Shown piece after piece: positions 18,081-27,204 of a DNA stretch of 64,000 nt. Below the pieces are notes generated by a model. The model made no database searches. It was not told the DNA's origin and worked only from the letters and a program-made list of their open reading frames with translations. The stretch's first letter is position 1. The number at the start of each line of letters is the position of its first letter. Origin of the DNA: Microvirga aerophila (GTDB taxonomy: Bacteria > Pseudomonadota > Alphaproteobacteria > Rhizobiales > Beijerinckiaceae); contig NZ_QOIO01000016.1 in the NCBI RefSeq assembly GCF_003332305.1, positions 48,238-112,237 on the forward strand. The letters run 5' to 3'. The position numbers were made by a program, and so were the translations under genes.

Positions 18081-19021
18081 CCATCACCCGCGCCGCCATC
18101 GAGGCCGCTTACGCCCGCATCGCCCCTTATATCCGCCGCACGCCCTCATGGACCCTGCCCGGCGCCTTCGGGCATGACGGGCCGGTGAGCCTGAAGCTCG
18201 AATTCCTGCAACATGCAGGCTCTTTCAAGACCCGGGGCGCCTTCAACACGCTGCTGTCGCATCCCACGCCGCAGGCTGGCGTCGCAGCGGCGTCCGGCGG
18301 CAACCACGGGGCGGCAGTGGCCTACGCGGCCAGGCAGCTTGGCGTGAGGGCCCGCATCTTCGTGCCGGAAATCTCGAGCCCGGCTAAGATCGCCGTGATC
18401 CGCTCCCATGGAGCCGAAGTGGTGATCGGCGGCGAGCGTTATGCGGACGCGCAGGAGGCCTGCGACCTTTATGTGGCCGAGAGCGGCGCGCTGCGGGTCC
18501 ATCCCTTCGGGGCCGACACCACGATCATCGGCCAGGGCACCGTCGGCCTCGAATGGGAGCAGGACGCCCCCGCCCTTGATACGGTGCTGGTGGCGGTGGG
18601 CGGCGGCGGCCTCATCAGCGGCATCGCGAGCTGGTGGCGGGACCGGGTGAAGGTGGTGGGCGTGGAGCCCGAGGGATCGCGGGCTCTGCACGCGGCGTTG
18701 GAAGCGGGCGGCCCGGTGGACGTGATGGTCCATTCGGTGGCGGCCGACTCCCTGGGCGCGCGCAACACGGGCGATCTCGTCTATGCGACCTGCCGGGACG
18801 CGGTGGACCACGTGGCGCTCGTCGAGGACGAGGCAATCCAGCACGCGCAGGCGCTGCTCTGGCGCGACTGGCGCATGGCAACTGAGCCCGGCGGCGCGGC
18901 GGCTCTAGCCGCGCTCGTGTCGGGAGCCTATAAAGCCCGGCCGGGCGAACGGATCGGCGTGCTCCTGTGCGGAGCCAATGTAGACCTGACCAAGCTGGCT
19001 GAGCTTGGCTCCCATGAGTGA
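18077..19021 (+). CDS. Threonine/serine dehydratase (catabolic type)
   Basis: This 314-residue fold-type II PLP enzyme has the Schiff-base lysine in GSFKTRGAFN, the phosphate-binding or substrate loop ASGGNHG, and the glycine-rich cofactor loop VGGGGLISG. No C-terminal ACT regulatory domain is present, so it is of the short catabolic type, deaminating threonine or serine to 2-oxobutyrate or pyruvate. The ATG overlaps the DUF429 stop (ATGA). A beta-carbonic anhydrase gene follows within 10 bases, giving a three-gene operon. Confidence 0.92.
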   Translation: MTITRAAIEAAYARIAPYIRRTPSWTLPGAFGHDGPVSLKLEFLQHAGSFKTRGAFNTLLSHPTPQAGVAAASGGNHGAAVAYAARQLGVRARIFVPEISSPAKIAVIRSHGAEVVIGGERYADAQEACDLYVAESGALRVHPFGADTTIIGQGTVGLEWEQDAPALDTVLVAVGGGGLISGIASWWRDRVKVVGVEPEGSRALHAALEAGGPVDVMVHSVAADSLGARNTGDLVYATCRDAVDHVALVEDEAIQHAQALLWRDWRMATEPGGAAALAALVSGAYKARPGERIGVLLCGANVDLTKLAELGSHE

Positions 19022-19031
19022 AGGGAAAACC

Positions 19032-19697
19032 ATGTTTCCATCGCGTCTGACCGAAGGTTATCGGGCATTTCTGGATGAGCGCTTTGCGCGCGAAAAGACC
19101 CGGTACGAAGCGCTGGCCGAACAGGGCCAGTCGCCGGAAGTCATGGTGATCAGCTGCTGCGACAGCCGGGTCTCGCCGGAGGTGATCTTCGACGCCAGCC
19201 CAGGCGAGCTTTTCGTGGTGCGCAACGTGGCGAACCTCGTGCCGCCCTACGAGACGGGCGGCGAGTATCACGGCACCTCGGCGGCCCTCGAATTCGCCGT
19301 GCAGGCCCTTCGCGTGAAACACATCGTGGTGCTGGGCCATGCGCGCTGCGGCGGCGTGCGGGCCTTCGCGGACGACACCGCGCCCCTGTCGCCGGGCGAC
19401 TTCATCGGCCGCTGGATGACCCTGATCGCCCCTGCGGCGGAGCGTCTCGGGCCGCGCCAGGGGAGCCTCGACGAGTACGTGGCCAAGCTTGAACTCGCCG
19501 CTATCGAGAACAGCCTCAGGAACCTGATGACCTTCCCCTGCGTGCGTATCCTGGTGGAGCGCGGCAAGCTCCAGCTCCACGGAGCCTTTTTTGGGGTGGC
19601 ATCGGGCGTGCTGATGGTGCGCAATCCGGAGACCGGAGACTTCGAGCCGGCCGTTGCGGAAATGCCGGAGAAGATTTCGCAGCTGCGTTGCAGCTAA
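19032..19697 (+). CDS. Beta-carbonic anhydrase
   Basis: This 221-residue protein has the zinc ligands and catalytic dyad of beta-carbonic anhydrase: Cys42-x-Asp44-x-Arg46 in SCCDSRVSPE, then His103 and Cys106 in LGHARCGGV. The VVRNVANLVPPYE and YHGTSAALEFAV segments are also typical. It interconverts carbon dioxide and bicarbonate in the cytoplasm. I chose the ATG at 19032 because AAGGGA lies just upstream; an ATG at 19014 overlapping the dehydratase stop is the alternative and would add six residues. Confidence 0.95.
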   Translation: MFPSRLTEGYRAFLDERFAREKTRYEALAEQGQSPEVMVISCCDSRVSPEVIFDASPGELFVVRNVANLVPPYETGGEYHGTSAALEFAVQALRVKHIVVLGHARCGGVRAFADDTAPLSPGDFIGRWMTLIAPAAERLGPRQGSLDEYVAKLELAAIENSLRNLMTFPCVRILVERGKLQLHGAFFGVASGVLMVRNPETGDFEPAVAEMPEKISQLRCS

Positions 19698-19866
19698 GCT
19701 TCGAGCATGAAAGGTCGCGTCCTTGCGGCAGATTATGGTCGCAAGGAGAAATGCGGAACGCGCTCTTTTATTGGGTCGTTCGGTTAACTTGCATTTCGAA
19801 AAGCGGCGTTTACATCGAGGCAGGCTTTTGACCAATCCGGGTCCATCAATAGCGATTGATTGTAAC

Positions 19867-19881
19867 TAGATAATGTTACAT
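19867..19881 (+). promoter_or_regulatory. Candidate promoter/operator segment upstream of the large RTX gene
   Basis: TAGATAATGTTACAT lies 34-48 bases before the RTX start in an AT-rich leader. The 10-mer AATGTTACAT recurs at 33685-33694 before the chemoreceptor gene, again preceded by TAGAT. It may be a -10 region or an operator; no matching -35 box is clear. Confidence 0.3.
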
Positions 19882-19915
19882 TTTGCCCCTTACTTAAGGT
19901 GAAGGGGGCTAACCA

Positions 19916-22900
19916 ATGGCACAATATGTAACAACGCACGTGACAGACGCGGTCGTGGTCGATACGAACACCGCAGTCGATCCGCAGATCATCGTTACAA
20001 GCAGCGGATCTATCACCGTCAACGAAGATGCCGCCATCTATCTCCTTGGAAGCAGCGCCGTCTACGCCACGGTCGACGGGACAGTTTACTCCAACAATGT
20101 CGGCATTCAGTTCAACGCACTTGAGAGCGCGGTCACACTTTCTGCGTCCGGCATCGTCCATGATTACACTACCGGCGTAGATTTCGGCGAAGGCGCAAAT
20201 ACCCTCAGGAATGCCGGGGAGATCCGATCAGCTCAGACCGGAGATACGTCGGTATTCATTAATTCGGGCGTGCTTCTGGGAGGCACGGACAACTACATCC
20301 TGAACACCGGATCCATTTCCGGCTTCTTCGGGATTCGAGCAGAAAACGAAGGGTACAAGAACCAGATCATCAACAAAGGAACCATCTCCGGGACTCATAC
20401 GGCCATCACGTTGAACCTGGTAGGAACCTTTACCGGCTCCGACCTAGGCGCCTTGGCTCTCGATCCGTCCCGTTATGGCGTCTTCAACGATGGTGAAATT
20501 ATTGGTGGCACCATCGGCATTGACGGACGAGGTCCGGTGCGGGTTGTGAATACCGGTCTGATCCAGGCCGCCGATGAGGGCGTTTCCCTGGACAGCAGAA
20601 CCGGCGAATCATCGAGCCTGACCAATTCCGGAATGATTATTTGCGCTCTCGCCTTTGCCGGCGGAAGAGGAAACGACACCGTCCGTAATATAGGGCATAT
20701 GCAGGGCGATCTTCGATTCGGCACTGGAACCGATCTCTATGATGGGCGCGGCGGCATCGTCACCGGCAGCGTGGATTTGGGAGGAGGAGACGATACGGCC
20801 CACGGCGGCAGTGGGATCGACATCTTCAGCGGCGGCAACGATGCCGATGAACTCTTCGGCCACAGCGGCGATGACAGCCTCGACGGAGGCAGCGGCAACG
20901 ACACGCTGGGCGGAGGCGCTGGTGCCGACGTTCTGATCGGTGGCGCGGACGACGATATGTATGTTGTGGACGATGTCGACGACACTGTCCAAGAGGAAGC
21001 CAATCGCGAGGATTATACCGGCGGCACCGATACCGTCAGGGCATCTATCTCCTACGCGCTTGGGGCGAATGTCGAAGACCTCGTCCTGACGGGCGATGCG
21101 GATCTCGCCGGCACCGGCAACGAGCTCGTCAACGTCATCACGGGCAATGACGGCGACAACCTGCTCGACGGCGGCAGCAATGCGGACGTTCTGCTGGGCG
21201 GCAAGGGCGACGATATCTACATTGTCGACAACACGGCCGACGCGGTAATGGAGAGCGCCGAGGAGGGAACGGATACGGTCCGGGCATCCGCCACGCACTC
21301 TCTGTCGCGGAACGTCGAAAACCTCGTTCTGGTCGGTGGAAACAGCATTGACGGCACCGGCAACGAGGTGGCCAACACGATCACGGGCAATGCCGGCAAC
21401 AACGTGCTTGACGGAGGTGAAGGCGCCGACATCCTGCGCGGCGGCGACGGCCACGACATCTACGTGGTCGATCACCTGGGTGATACGGTGCTCGAGGCCT
21501 ATGGCCAAGGCGAAGACACCGTTCAGTCATCGGTCGATTTCACCCTGGGAGCCGATCTGGAAAGCCTCGTTCTCACAGGTGCCGCCAACATCAACGGTAC
21601 CGGCAACACCCTCGCCAATTCGGTCATTGGCAATGACGGGGACAACATTCTCGACGGTGACGCGGGCGCGGACAACCTGCGCGGCGGTATCGGCCACGAT
21701 ACCTATGTGGTGGACGATGCAAATGACACGGTCATGGAAGCCTCCGACGAGGGCACCGATACCGTTCGGGCCTCCATCTCCTACGCGCTGACGAACGATG
21801 TGGAGCATCTCGTCCTCACCGGTACGGGAGATCTCAGCGGCACAGGCAATGCGCTTGCCAATGCCATCACGGGCAACAGCGGCGGCAACGTGCTTGTCGG
21901 CGGCCAGGGCAACGACACGCTCGACGGTGGAGCCGGTCGCGACACGGCGCGATTTGCCGGAAACAAGCAGAACTACACCATAGTGGAGCAGCCGGACGGC
22001 AGCTTCATCGTCACCGACAATGTAGGCGACGATGGCGTGGACGTCGTGCAGAACGTGGAAGTCCTACAGTTCAGGGATCAGTCGGTTTCGCTCACCAACA
22101 AGGCACCCACGAAGCCCGTGGTGCAGGGCAGCGTGATCCCAGTCGACGAGAATGCCGCGCCCCATCGGGTCGTCGCCACTGTGCTGTCCACGGATTCGGA
22201 AGGTGATGCCCTCACCTATGCCTTCGTGACCAATCCGGGCAACAAGTTCGCCATCGACCCAACGAACGGCGTGATCACCCTGATCGGCACGGTGAACTAC
22301 GAGGCGACGAGCACCGAGGATCCGGACCTCGAGACCGAAACCGCCGGCTCCCTGGCCGGGCAGAAATTCTACCGCCTCGTCGTCAAGGCGACGGAAACCG
22401 TCAGCGGCGTTTCGTCCGGCGAGACGGAGCTGAAGGTCTATGTCAGCGACGTGAACGAGGCGCCGACCGGCCTTTCGTTCTCAGGGGGCGGGATCACGGC
22501 GACTATCAGCGAGAACGCGAATGATGGCGATCTCGTTGGTGTCGGCACGCTCCATGCTTTGGATCCGGAAGGGCTCAACCAATTCATCTACGCTTTTGAC
22601 ACAAGCGGAAACGGCGGCTCCAGCGGCAGCGGCAATGCGGGCGGACGCTTCAAGATCGAGGGCGGGCAGCTCAAGGTCGCGGCCCTCACCGACATCACCC
22701 ATCGTGAGACCTACACGGTCACCATCAAGGTCACGGACCGCAATGGCGGCCCCGGCGCCGTCTCCACCTATCAGGACTTCCTGATCACCGTAAATCCGGT
22801 CGATACGGGCAATACAGCCCCGACCAACGTGCGTTTGGCCTCGGGCGGCACGGTGGCGGAAAAATCCGGCTTCAACGCGACTGTCGGTACCGTGACGGCG

Positions 22901-24619
22901 ACGGACAATGGTGGCGCGGCCAACCTTCGCTACGCCATCGCGGATAATGCGGAGTTCGACATCGACGCCGCGACGGGCCGCATCTTCGTCAAAGACGGCG
23001 CAATGCTCGACTATGAGGGCGCCCGCACCTACACGGTTCAGGTCACGGCCACCGACACGAACGGCACCGGCCTGTCTTCGGACCCGCAGGACATCGTCAT
23101 CACCCTATCGGACGTCAACGAAGCCGCAACGGGCCTGGACTTCACCGGTGGCACGACCCTTCGGGCGGGCGCAGGGCTGGGCGCGGCCGTGGCCGTGGCC
23201 GCGGCGGTCGATCCGGATACCGGCACCGCCGCGTTCCGCAACAACAAGTACCGGTTCGCCAACGGCACCCTTGAGGACGGGCTATTCCGGATCAACGCTG
23301 ATACGGGCGCGATCACGACGGCCAGGGCCGTCACGGCCGATGATGTCGGCGAAAAGACCCTCACGGTCGTGGCCCATGACGGCACGCTGGTAGGGCCGGC
23401 GGTGACATACACCTTCGAGATCCTCCCGGCGCTCCCGAACGCCGCTCCGACGGCCCCGGTGGTGCAGAGCAGCGTCTCGGCCATCGATGAGAACTCGGCT
23501 CCGCATAAGGTCATTGCAACCGTCAAGGCCACAGACGCGGAAGGCGATGCCTTCACGTACGCGCTGGCCGTCAATCCAGGCAACAAGTTCGCCATCAATG
23601 CCGCCACGGGCGTAATTACCCTGGTGGGTGCGGTGAACTACGAGCAGGACCCCAATCTCCAGGTCGAGGACGAGGGCACTCCCCTGGAACGGAAGTTCTA
23701 CGAACTCGTGGTCAAGGCAACGCAGACCTCCGGCAATGCTTCGTCCGGCGAGACCACTGTCAGGATCTACGTCAACGACGTGAACGAGGCGCCAACCAAC
23801 CTGTCCTTCGTGAATAACGCGACGACCGCTGCCATCAGCGAGGCGGATGCGGTCGACGGCTACGAAATCGGCACTCTCCAAGCCTTCGACCCCGAGGGAG
23901 ACGCCAATCTCATCTACGCCTTTGATACGAGCGGCCGTGGCGGCTCCAGCGGCAGCGGAAACGCGGGCGGGCGGTTCAAGATCGAAGACGGCAAGCTCAA
24001 GATCGCGGCGTTTTCCGACATCACGAAGGCCGAGACGTACACCGTCACCATTAAAGTTACGGACCAAAACGGCGATGAAGGATCGACCTCTACCTACCGC
24101 GACTTCCTGATCCGCGTGATCCCGGCAACGGAGACCCCCACCCCGGCTCTGTCGATCGCAGCGACAGCTTCATCGACCCAGGCGGAGGGTGATGACGGTT
24201 TCAAGGAATTCGTCTTCATGGTGAGCCGGACGAATGCTTCCGGCGACACTCAAGCGGATTGGAGGATTACTGGAACCGGCATCACCGATGCGGACTTCGA
24301 GGCTCTGACAGGGACTGTGAGTTTCACAGGCGGCCAGACTACGCAGGAGATCCGGGTCAAGGTCCGTGGCGACACCAGCTTCGAGTCCAACGAGACCTTC
24401 ACCATCACGCTTTCGAACGCGACCAATGGCCAGATCGTCGGCTCAAGCGCGACGGGTCGGATCGACAATGACGACCCGGCGCCGGCGGTCCCGACCGTGC
24501 AGTTCGACACCGCCAATCCGGTGGTGGAGCACGCCGAGGGCGCGGCCGGCACAACGGTGACATACACCTATACGCTCACCCGCGACAGCGATGTGGGTCG
24601 GTCGTGGCCTGGGCAGTGA
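19916..24619 (+). CDS. Giant RTX/cadherin/Calx-beta protein, N-terminal part (frameshifted)
   Basis: This frame gives 1567 residues. An N-terminal beta-helix-like region (1-280) with repeated N-x-G motifs is followed by RTX nonapeptides (about 289-350: GGSGNDTL, GGAGADVL). Four 81-residue RTX-associated repeats follow from residue 370. Residues 728-1404 hold cadherin-like domains with VDENAAPH, DVNEAP and TVTIKVTD motifs, then one full Calx-beta domain. A second Calx-beta starts near 1527 and breaks at about 1564, where the frame ends in 24619. The continuation lies one frame over at 24604-25731. RTX proteins bind calcium after type I secretion, and these domains suggest a cell-surface adhesin. 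No signal peptide is seen; AAGGGGG precedes the ATG. No type I exporter genes are nearby. Confidence 0.88.
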   Translation: MAQYVTTHVTDAVVVDTNTAVDPQIIVTSSGSITVNEDAAIYLLGSSAVYATVDGTVYSNNVGIQFNALESAVTLSASGIVHDYTTGVDFGEGANTLRNAGEIRSAQTGDTSVFINSGVLLGGTDNYILNTGSISGFFGIRAENEGYKNQIINKGTISGTHTAITLNLVGTFTGSDLGALALDPSRYGVFNDGEIIGGTIGIDGRGPVRVVNTGLIQAADEGVSLDSRTGESSSLTNSGMIICALAFAGGRGNDTVRNIGHMQGDLRFGTGTDLYDGRGGIVTGSVDLGGGDDTAHGGSGIDIFSGGNDADELFGHSGDDSLDGGSGNDTLGGGAGADVLIGGADDDMYVVDDVDDTVQEEANREDYTGGTDTVRASISYALGANVEDLVLTGDADLAGTGNELVNVITGNDGDNLLDGGSNADVLLGGKGDDIYIVDNTADAVMESAEEGTDTVRASATHSLSRNVENLVLVGGNSIDGTGNEVANTITGNAGNNVLDGGEGADILRGGDGHDIYVVDHLGDTVLEAYGQGEDTVQSSVDFTLGADLESLVLTGAANINGTGNTLANSVIGNDGDNILDGDAGADNLRGGIGHDTYVVDDANDTVMEASDEGTDTVRASISYALTNDVEHLVLTGTGDLSGTGNALANAITGNSGGNVLVGGQGNDTLDGGAGRDTARFAGNKQNYTIVEQPDGSFIVTDNVGDDGVDVVQNVEVLQFRDQSVSLTNKAPTKPVVQGSVIPVDENAAPHRVVATVLSTDSEGDALTYAFVTNPGNKFAIDPTNGVITLIGTVNYEATSTEDPDLETETAGSLAGQKFYRLVVKATETVSGVSSGETELKVYVSDVNEAPTGLSFSGGGITATISENANDGDLVGVGTLHALDPEGLNQFIYAFDTSGNGGSSGSGNAGGRFKIEGGQLKVAALTDITHRETYTVTIKVTDRNGGPGAVSTYQDFLITVNPVDTGNTAPTNVRLASGGTVAEKSGFNATVGTVTATDNGGAANLRYAIADNAEFDIDAATGRIFVKDGAMLDYEGARTYTVQVTATDTNGTGLSSDPQDIVITLSDVNEAATGLDFTGGTTLRAGAGLGAAVAVAAAVDPDTGTAAFRNNKYRFANGTLEDGLFRINADTGAITTARAVTADDVGEKTLTVVAHDGTLVGPAVTYTFEILPALPNAAPTAPVVQSSVSAIDENSAPHKVIATVKATDAEGDAFTYALAVNPGNKFAINAATGVITLVGAVNYEQDPNLQVEDEGTPLERKFYELVVKATQTSGNASSGETTVRIYVNDVNEAPTNLSFVNNATTAAISEADAVDGYEIGTLQAFDPEGDANLIYAFDTSGRGGSSGSGNAGGRFKIEDGKLKIAAFSDITKAETYTVTIKVTDQNGDEGSTSTYRDFLIRVIPATETPTPALSIAATASSTQAEGDDGFKEFVFMVSRTNASGDTQADWRITGTGITDADFEALTGTVSFTGGQTTQEIRVKVRGDTSFESNETFTITLSNATNGQIVGSSATGRIDNDDPAPAVPTVQFDTANPVVEHAEGAAGTTVTYTYTLTRDSDVGRSWPGQ
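21023..21910 (+). repeat. Four tandem 243-bp repeats (RTX-associated, 81 residues each)
   Basis: Units begin exactly at 21023, 21266, 21509 and 21752, each opening with codons for G-[TE]-D-T-V. They carry a VxxLVLTG block, TGN and NxxxG blocks, an RTX turn, and end in D-x-Y-[VI]-V-D followed by D-T-V. The last copy is truncated. The units have diverged at DNA level, so they are old duplications maintained by protein selection. Confidence 0.9.
22097..24127 (+). repeat. Long internal duplication of a two-domain cadherin unit
   Basis: Residues 728-962 (22097-22801) and 1175-1404 (23438-24127) are homologous along their whole length. They share NPGNKFAI, SSGET, DVNEAPTxLSF, IYAFDTSG, GGSSGSGNAGGRFKIE and ETYTVTIKVTD. 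A different cadherin segment lies between them. This is an intragenic duplication of about 690 bases. Confidence 0.85.
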
Positions 24620-25731
24620 CGGGCAGCGGGGTCACTGAGGCCGACTTTGGCGGCACGCTGCCGAATGGCACGGCGACATTCGAGGCGGGCGAGACCAGCA
24701 CAATGTTCACCGTGACGGTGTCGGGCGATGCTGAATTTGAACCCACGGAAGGTTTCGTCGTGACGCTGTCGCAGGCGGCTAACGGCAACGCCGCAATCGG
24801 CCCCAACCGCACCGCCACCGGCACCATTACCAACGACGATGCCGAGCCGATCCCACAGGCGAACCGCGCGCCGGACAACATAGCCCCGAACACCTTCCTG
24901 GTTCAGGAGTTGGCGGGCGCGGGGACGAAGGTGGGCAGCGTCAGCACAACCGATCCGGACGGCGACCAGCTCTCCTACGAGCTGATCGGCAATGCCGAGG
25001 GCCGGTTCAAGCTGGTCGGCACCGACCTGCTGGTCGATGACGGCTTCCGCCTCGATCACGAGCAAGCCAGTTCGCATCAGGTCACAGTCCGGGTGCGGGA
25101 CACGGCTGGACACGTGGTGGATCAGACCCTCACGGTCGGCGTCACGGACTGGGTCAGCGAGAGCACGGGTGGCAGCGTGGCCAATGACGTGTTCAAGGGC
25201 GGGCGCGGCAACGACCTGCTCTCGGGCGGTCTCGGCAACGATCGCCTCTTCGGCGGGATCGACAACGACACGCTGCGGGGTGACGCCGGCAACGACATCA
25301 TCGGCGGCGGCGAGGGCAAGGACAAGCTCTATGGGCTGAAGGGCGCAGCGAGCAAGGATGCGTTCCTGTTCGACACCAAGCTCACCAGCAAGTCTGTCGC
25401 CAACAAGCACAAGGACACGGTGTACGACTTCGGCTCGAAGTACGACTCGATCTACCTGGATGACGCGGCCTTCACCAACACGACCATCGCTAGGTACCTC
25501 AAGAACAAGGGCGCGTCGCTGGACAAAGCGATCAAGATGAAGGCCGGCTTCTTCAAGGTCGGCACCAAGGCCACCGATAAGGATGACTTCTTCATCTACA
25601 ACGACAAAAGCAAGAAGCTGTACTGGGACGTGGACGGCTCCGGCTCCAAGGCCATGGTCGAGATTGCTAGCCTCAGGTTCCAGAAGGGCGAGGGCACCAC
25701 TCTCACCCACAAGGACTTCTTCTTCGTCTAA
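24604..25731 (+). CDS. Giant RTX protein, C-terminal part after the frameshift
   Basis: This frame (375 codons) continues the Calx-beta domain broken in the preceding frame, with AWAVTGSGVTEADFGG matching DWRITGTGITDADFEA of the earlier copy. A cadherin-like domain follows (about 85-190), then RTX nonapeptides (about 198-245: GGRGNDLLSGGLGNDRLFGG). The type I secretion-like tail ends in hydrophobic DFFFV. The GTG at 24604 is only the first possible codon, with no ribosome site, so this is not an independent gene. One missing base near 24590-24604 would account for the break. As it stands, the C-terminal export signal is lost from the main product. Confidence 0.85.
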   Translation: MAWAVTGSGVTEADFGGTLPNGTATFEAGETSTMFTVTVSGDAEFEPTEGFVVTLSQAANGNAAIGPNRTATGTITNDDAEPIPQANRAPDNIAPNTFLVQELAGAGTKVGSVSTTDPDGDQLSYELIGNAEGRFKLVGTDLLVDDGFRLDHEQASSHQVTVRVRDTAGHVVDQTLTVGVTDWVSESTGGSVANDVFKGGRGNDLLSGGLGNDRLFGGIDNDTLRGDAGNDIIGGGEGKDKLYGLKGAASKDAFLFDTKLTSKSVANKHKDTVYDFGSKYDSIYLDDAAFTNTTIARYLKNKGASLDKAIKMKAGFFKVGTKATDKDDFFIYNDKSKKLYWDVDGSGSKAMVEIASLRFQKGEGTTLTHKDFFFV

Positions 25732-25755
25732 GCTGTCGACAAACGTGGTGAATGC

Positions 25756-25793
25756 AAAAGGGGATGCGGCATTGCCGCATCCCCTTTTCGTTT
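25756..25793 (+). terminator. Intrinsic terminator after the large RTX gene
   Basis: AAAAGGGGATGCGGC-ATT-GCCGCATCCCCTTTT is a near-perfect 15-bp stem flanked by A and T runs, 25 bases past the RTX stop. Its symmetry could also serve transcripts leaving asd on the other strand. Confidence 0.9.
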
Positions 25794-25830
25794 CAAGCCA
25801 TCTGTTCTGAGGGTCTGCCGATATATCCGG

Positions 25831-25871
25831 CCTCATCCCGAGGAGCCACGCAGTGGCGCCTCGAAGGAGGC
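25831..25871. repeat. Family C palindromic repeat
   Basis: CCTCATCCCGAGGAGCCACGCAGTGGC followed by GCCTCGAAGGAGG. A related copy with CCTCATCCCGAGGA and TCTCGAAGGATG lies at 51814-51856. It sits between the RTX terminator and the asd stop. Confidence 0.6.
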
Positions 25872-25911
25872 TCACGACAACACTGGAGACGCTTCCTTAT
25901 GAGCGCGTCTT

Positions 25912-26943
25912 TCAGGCCGCCTGCTTCTTCGAGTTCAGCAAACCCCGGTTCACCAGCGCCTCGGCGATCTGAATGGCATTCAGCGCCGCGCCCTTGCGCA
26001 GGTTGTCCGACACGCACCAGAACGACAGACCGTTCTCAACCGTAATGTCCTCGCGGATGCGGGAGATGTAGGTGGCGTCTTCGCCAGCTGCTTCGTGCGG
26101 CGTGATGTAGCCGCCGGGCTCGCGCTTATCGATCACCATGACGCCGGGAGCGGAGCGCAGGATGGCTTGCGCCTCCTCGGCCGAGATCGGCTTCTCGAAC
26201 TCCACGTTCACGGCTTCCGAGTGGCCGATGAAGACCGGCACGCGCACGCAAGTGGCCGTGAGCTTGATCTTGGGATCCAGGATCTTCTTGGTCTCCGCCA
26301 TCATCTTCCACTCTTCCTTCGTGAACCCGTCCTCCATGAACACGTCGATCTGGGGGATCAGGTTGAAGGCGATGCGCTTGGGAAACTTCTTTTCCTGCAC
26401 GTCCTGCAGCGAATAGAGCGCCTTGGTCTGGCGGTCGAGCTCGTCCATGCCGTCCTTGCCGGCGCCGGATACCGACTGGTAGGTGGCAACAACGACGCGC
26501 TTGATGGTGGCATGGTCATGAAGGGGCTTGAGGGCCACCACGAGCTGCGCCGTGGAGCAGTTCGGGTTGGCGATGATGCCCTTCTTCATCTCGCGGACGG
26601 CGTCCGCGTTGACCTCGGGCACCACCAGCGGCACATCCTGGTCGTAGCGCCAAGCCGAGGAGTTGTCGATCACGATGGCGCCTTGCGCTGCGATCTTGGG
26701 GGCCCACTCCTTCGAGATGTCACCACCGGCCGACATGAGGACCAGATCGACGTCCGAGAAATCGTAGGTGTCGAGGGTCTTGGCCTTCAGCGTCTTATCG
26801 CCGTAGGAAATCTCCGTTCCCTGGCTGCGGCGGGAGGCCAAAGCCACCACCTCATCGGCCGGGAAGGCCCGCTCGGCGAGGATGTCGAGGAGCTCGCGCC
26901 CCACATTGCCTGTCGCGCCCACGACGGCGACCTTGTAACCCAT
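25912..26943 (-). CDS. asd: Aspartate-semialdehyde dehydrogenase
   Basis: This 343-residue enzyme has the N-terminal NADP-binding motif GATGNVGRELL, the catalytic cysteine Cys129 in ANPNCSTAQ, and substrate-contact segments VATYQSVSGAGKDGM and CVRVPVFIGHSEAVN. It reduces aspartyl phosphate to the semialdehyde, the branch point to lysine/diaminopimelate, threonine and methionine. AGGAG precedes the ATG at ideal spacing. It stands alone, with 261 bases upstream before the GNAT gene; that stretch holds a short CTCTCACCCCGACGGGAGAG hairpin but no gene I can support. Confidence 0.97.
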   Translation of the reverse strand: MGYKVAVVGATGNVGRELLDILAERAFPADEVVALASRRSQGTEISYGDKTLKAKTLDTYDFSDVDLVLMSAGGDISKEWAPKIAAQGAIVIDNSSAWRYDQDVPLVVPEVNADAVREMKKGIIANPNCSTAQLVVALKPLHDHATIKRVVVATYQSVSGAGKDGMDELDRQTKALYSLQDVQEKKFPKRIAFNLIPQIDVFMEDGFTKEEWKMMAETKKILDPKIKLTATCVRVPVFIGHSEAVNVEFEKPISAEEAQAILRSAPGVMVIDKREPGGYITPHEAAGEDATYISRIREDITVENGLSFWCVSDNLRKGAALNAIQIAEALVNRGLLNSKKQAA

Positions 26944-27204
26944 TGAACTTCTCCTGTTGTGGCTCTCCCCGGAAATCTTAAAACCCTTTTCGGGTGTCGC
27001 CTCTCACCCCGACGGGAGAGAGGACCGGGGACGACGAGGCTACTCGGCCGTTTTCACGGCCGTCGTGACGGTTTTCGTTTTGCTCGTCGTCAGGGTGAGC
27101 ATCGTCATGCCATCGTCCACTCAAGAGCCCGTTTCGGACTCATGCGCTCAGCAACACACCAAAGGTGCCGCCGCGTCAAGGGATCTGTTGGCCAAAAAGG
27201 CGTT

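Noticed and set aside
21023..21910. Intergenic satellite or phase-variable DNA repeat
   Set aside because: The 243-bp units are protein-level RTX repeats that keep frame and have diverged in sequence; they are domain duplications, not a satellite.
24585..24610. Programmed ribosomal frameshift in the large RTX gene
   Set aside because: No slippery heptamer (X XXY YYZ) and no obvious downstream stem-loop at the break; a simple one-base loss explains it better.
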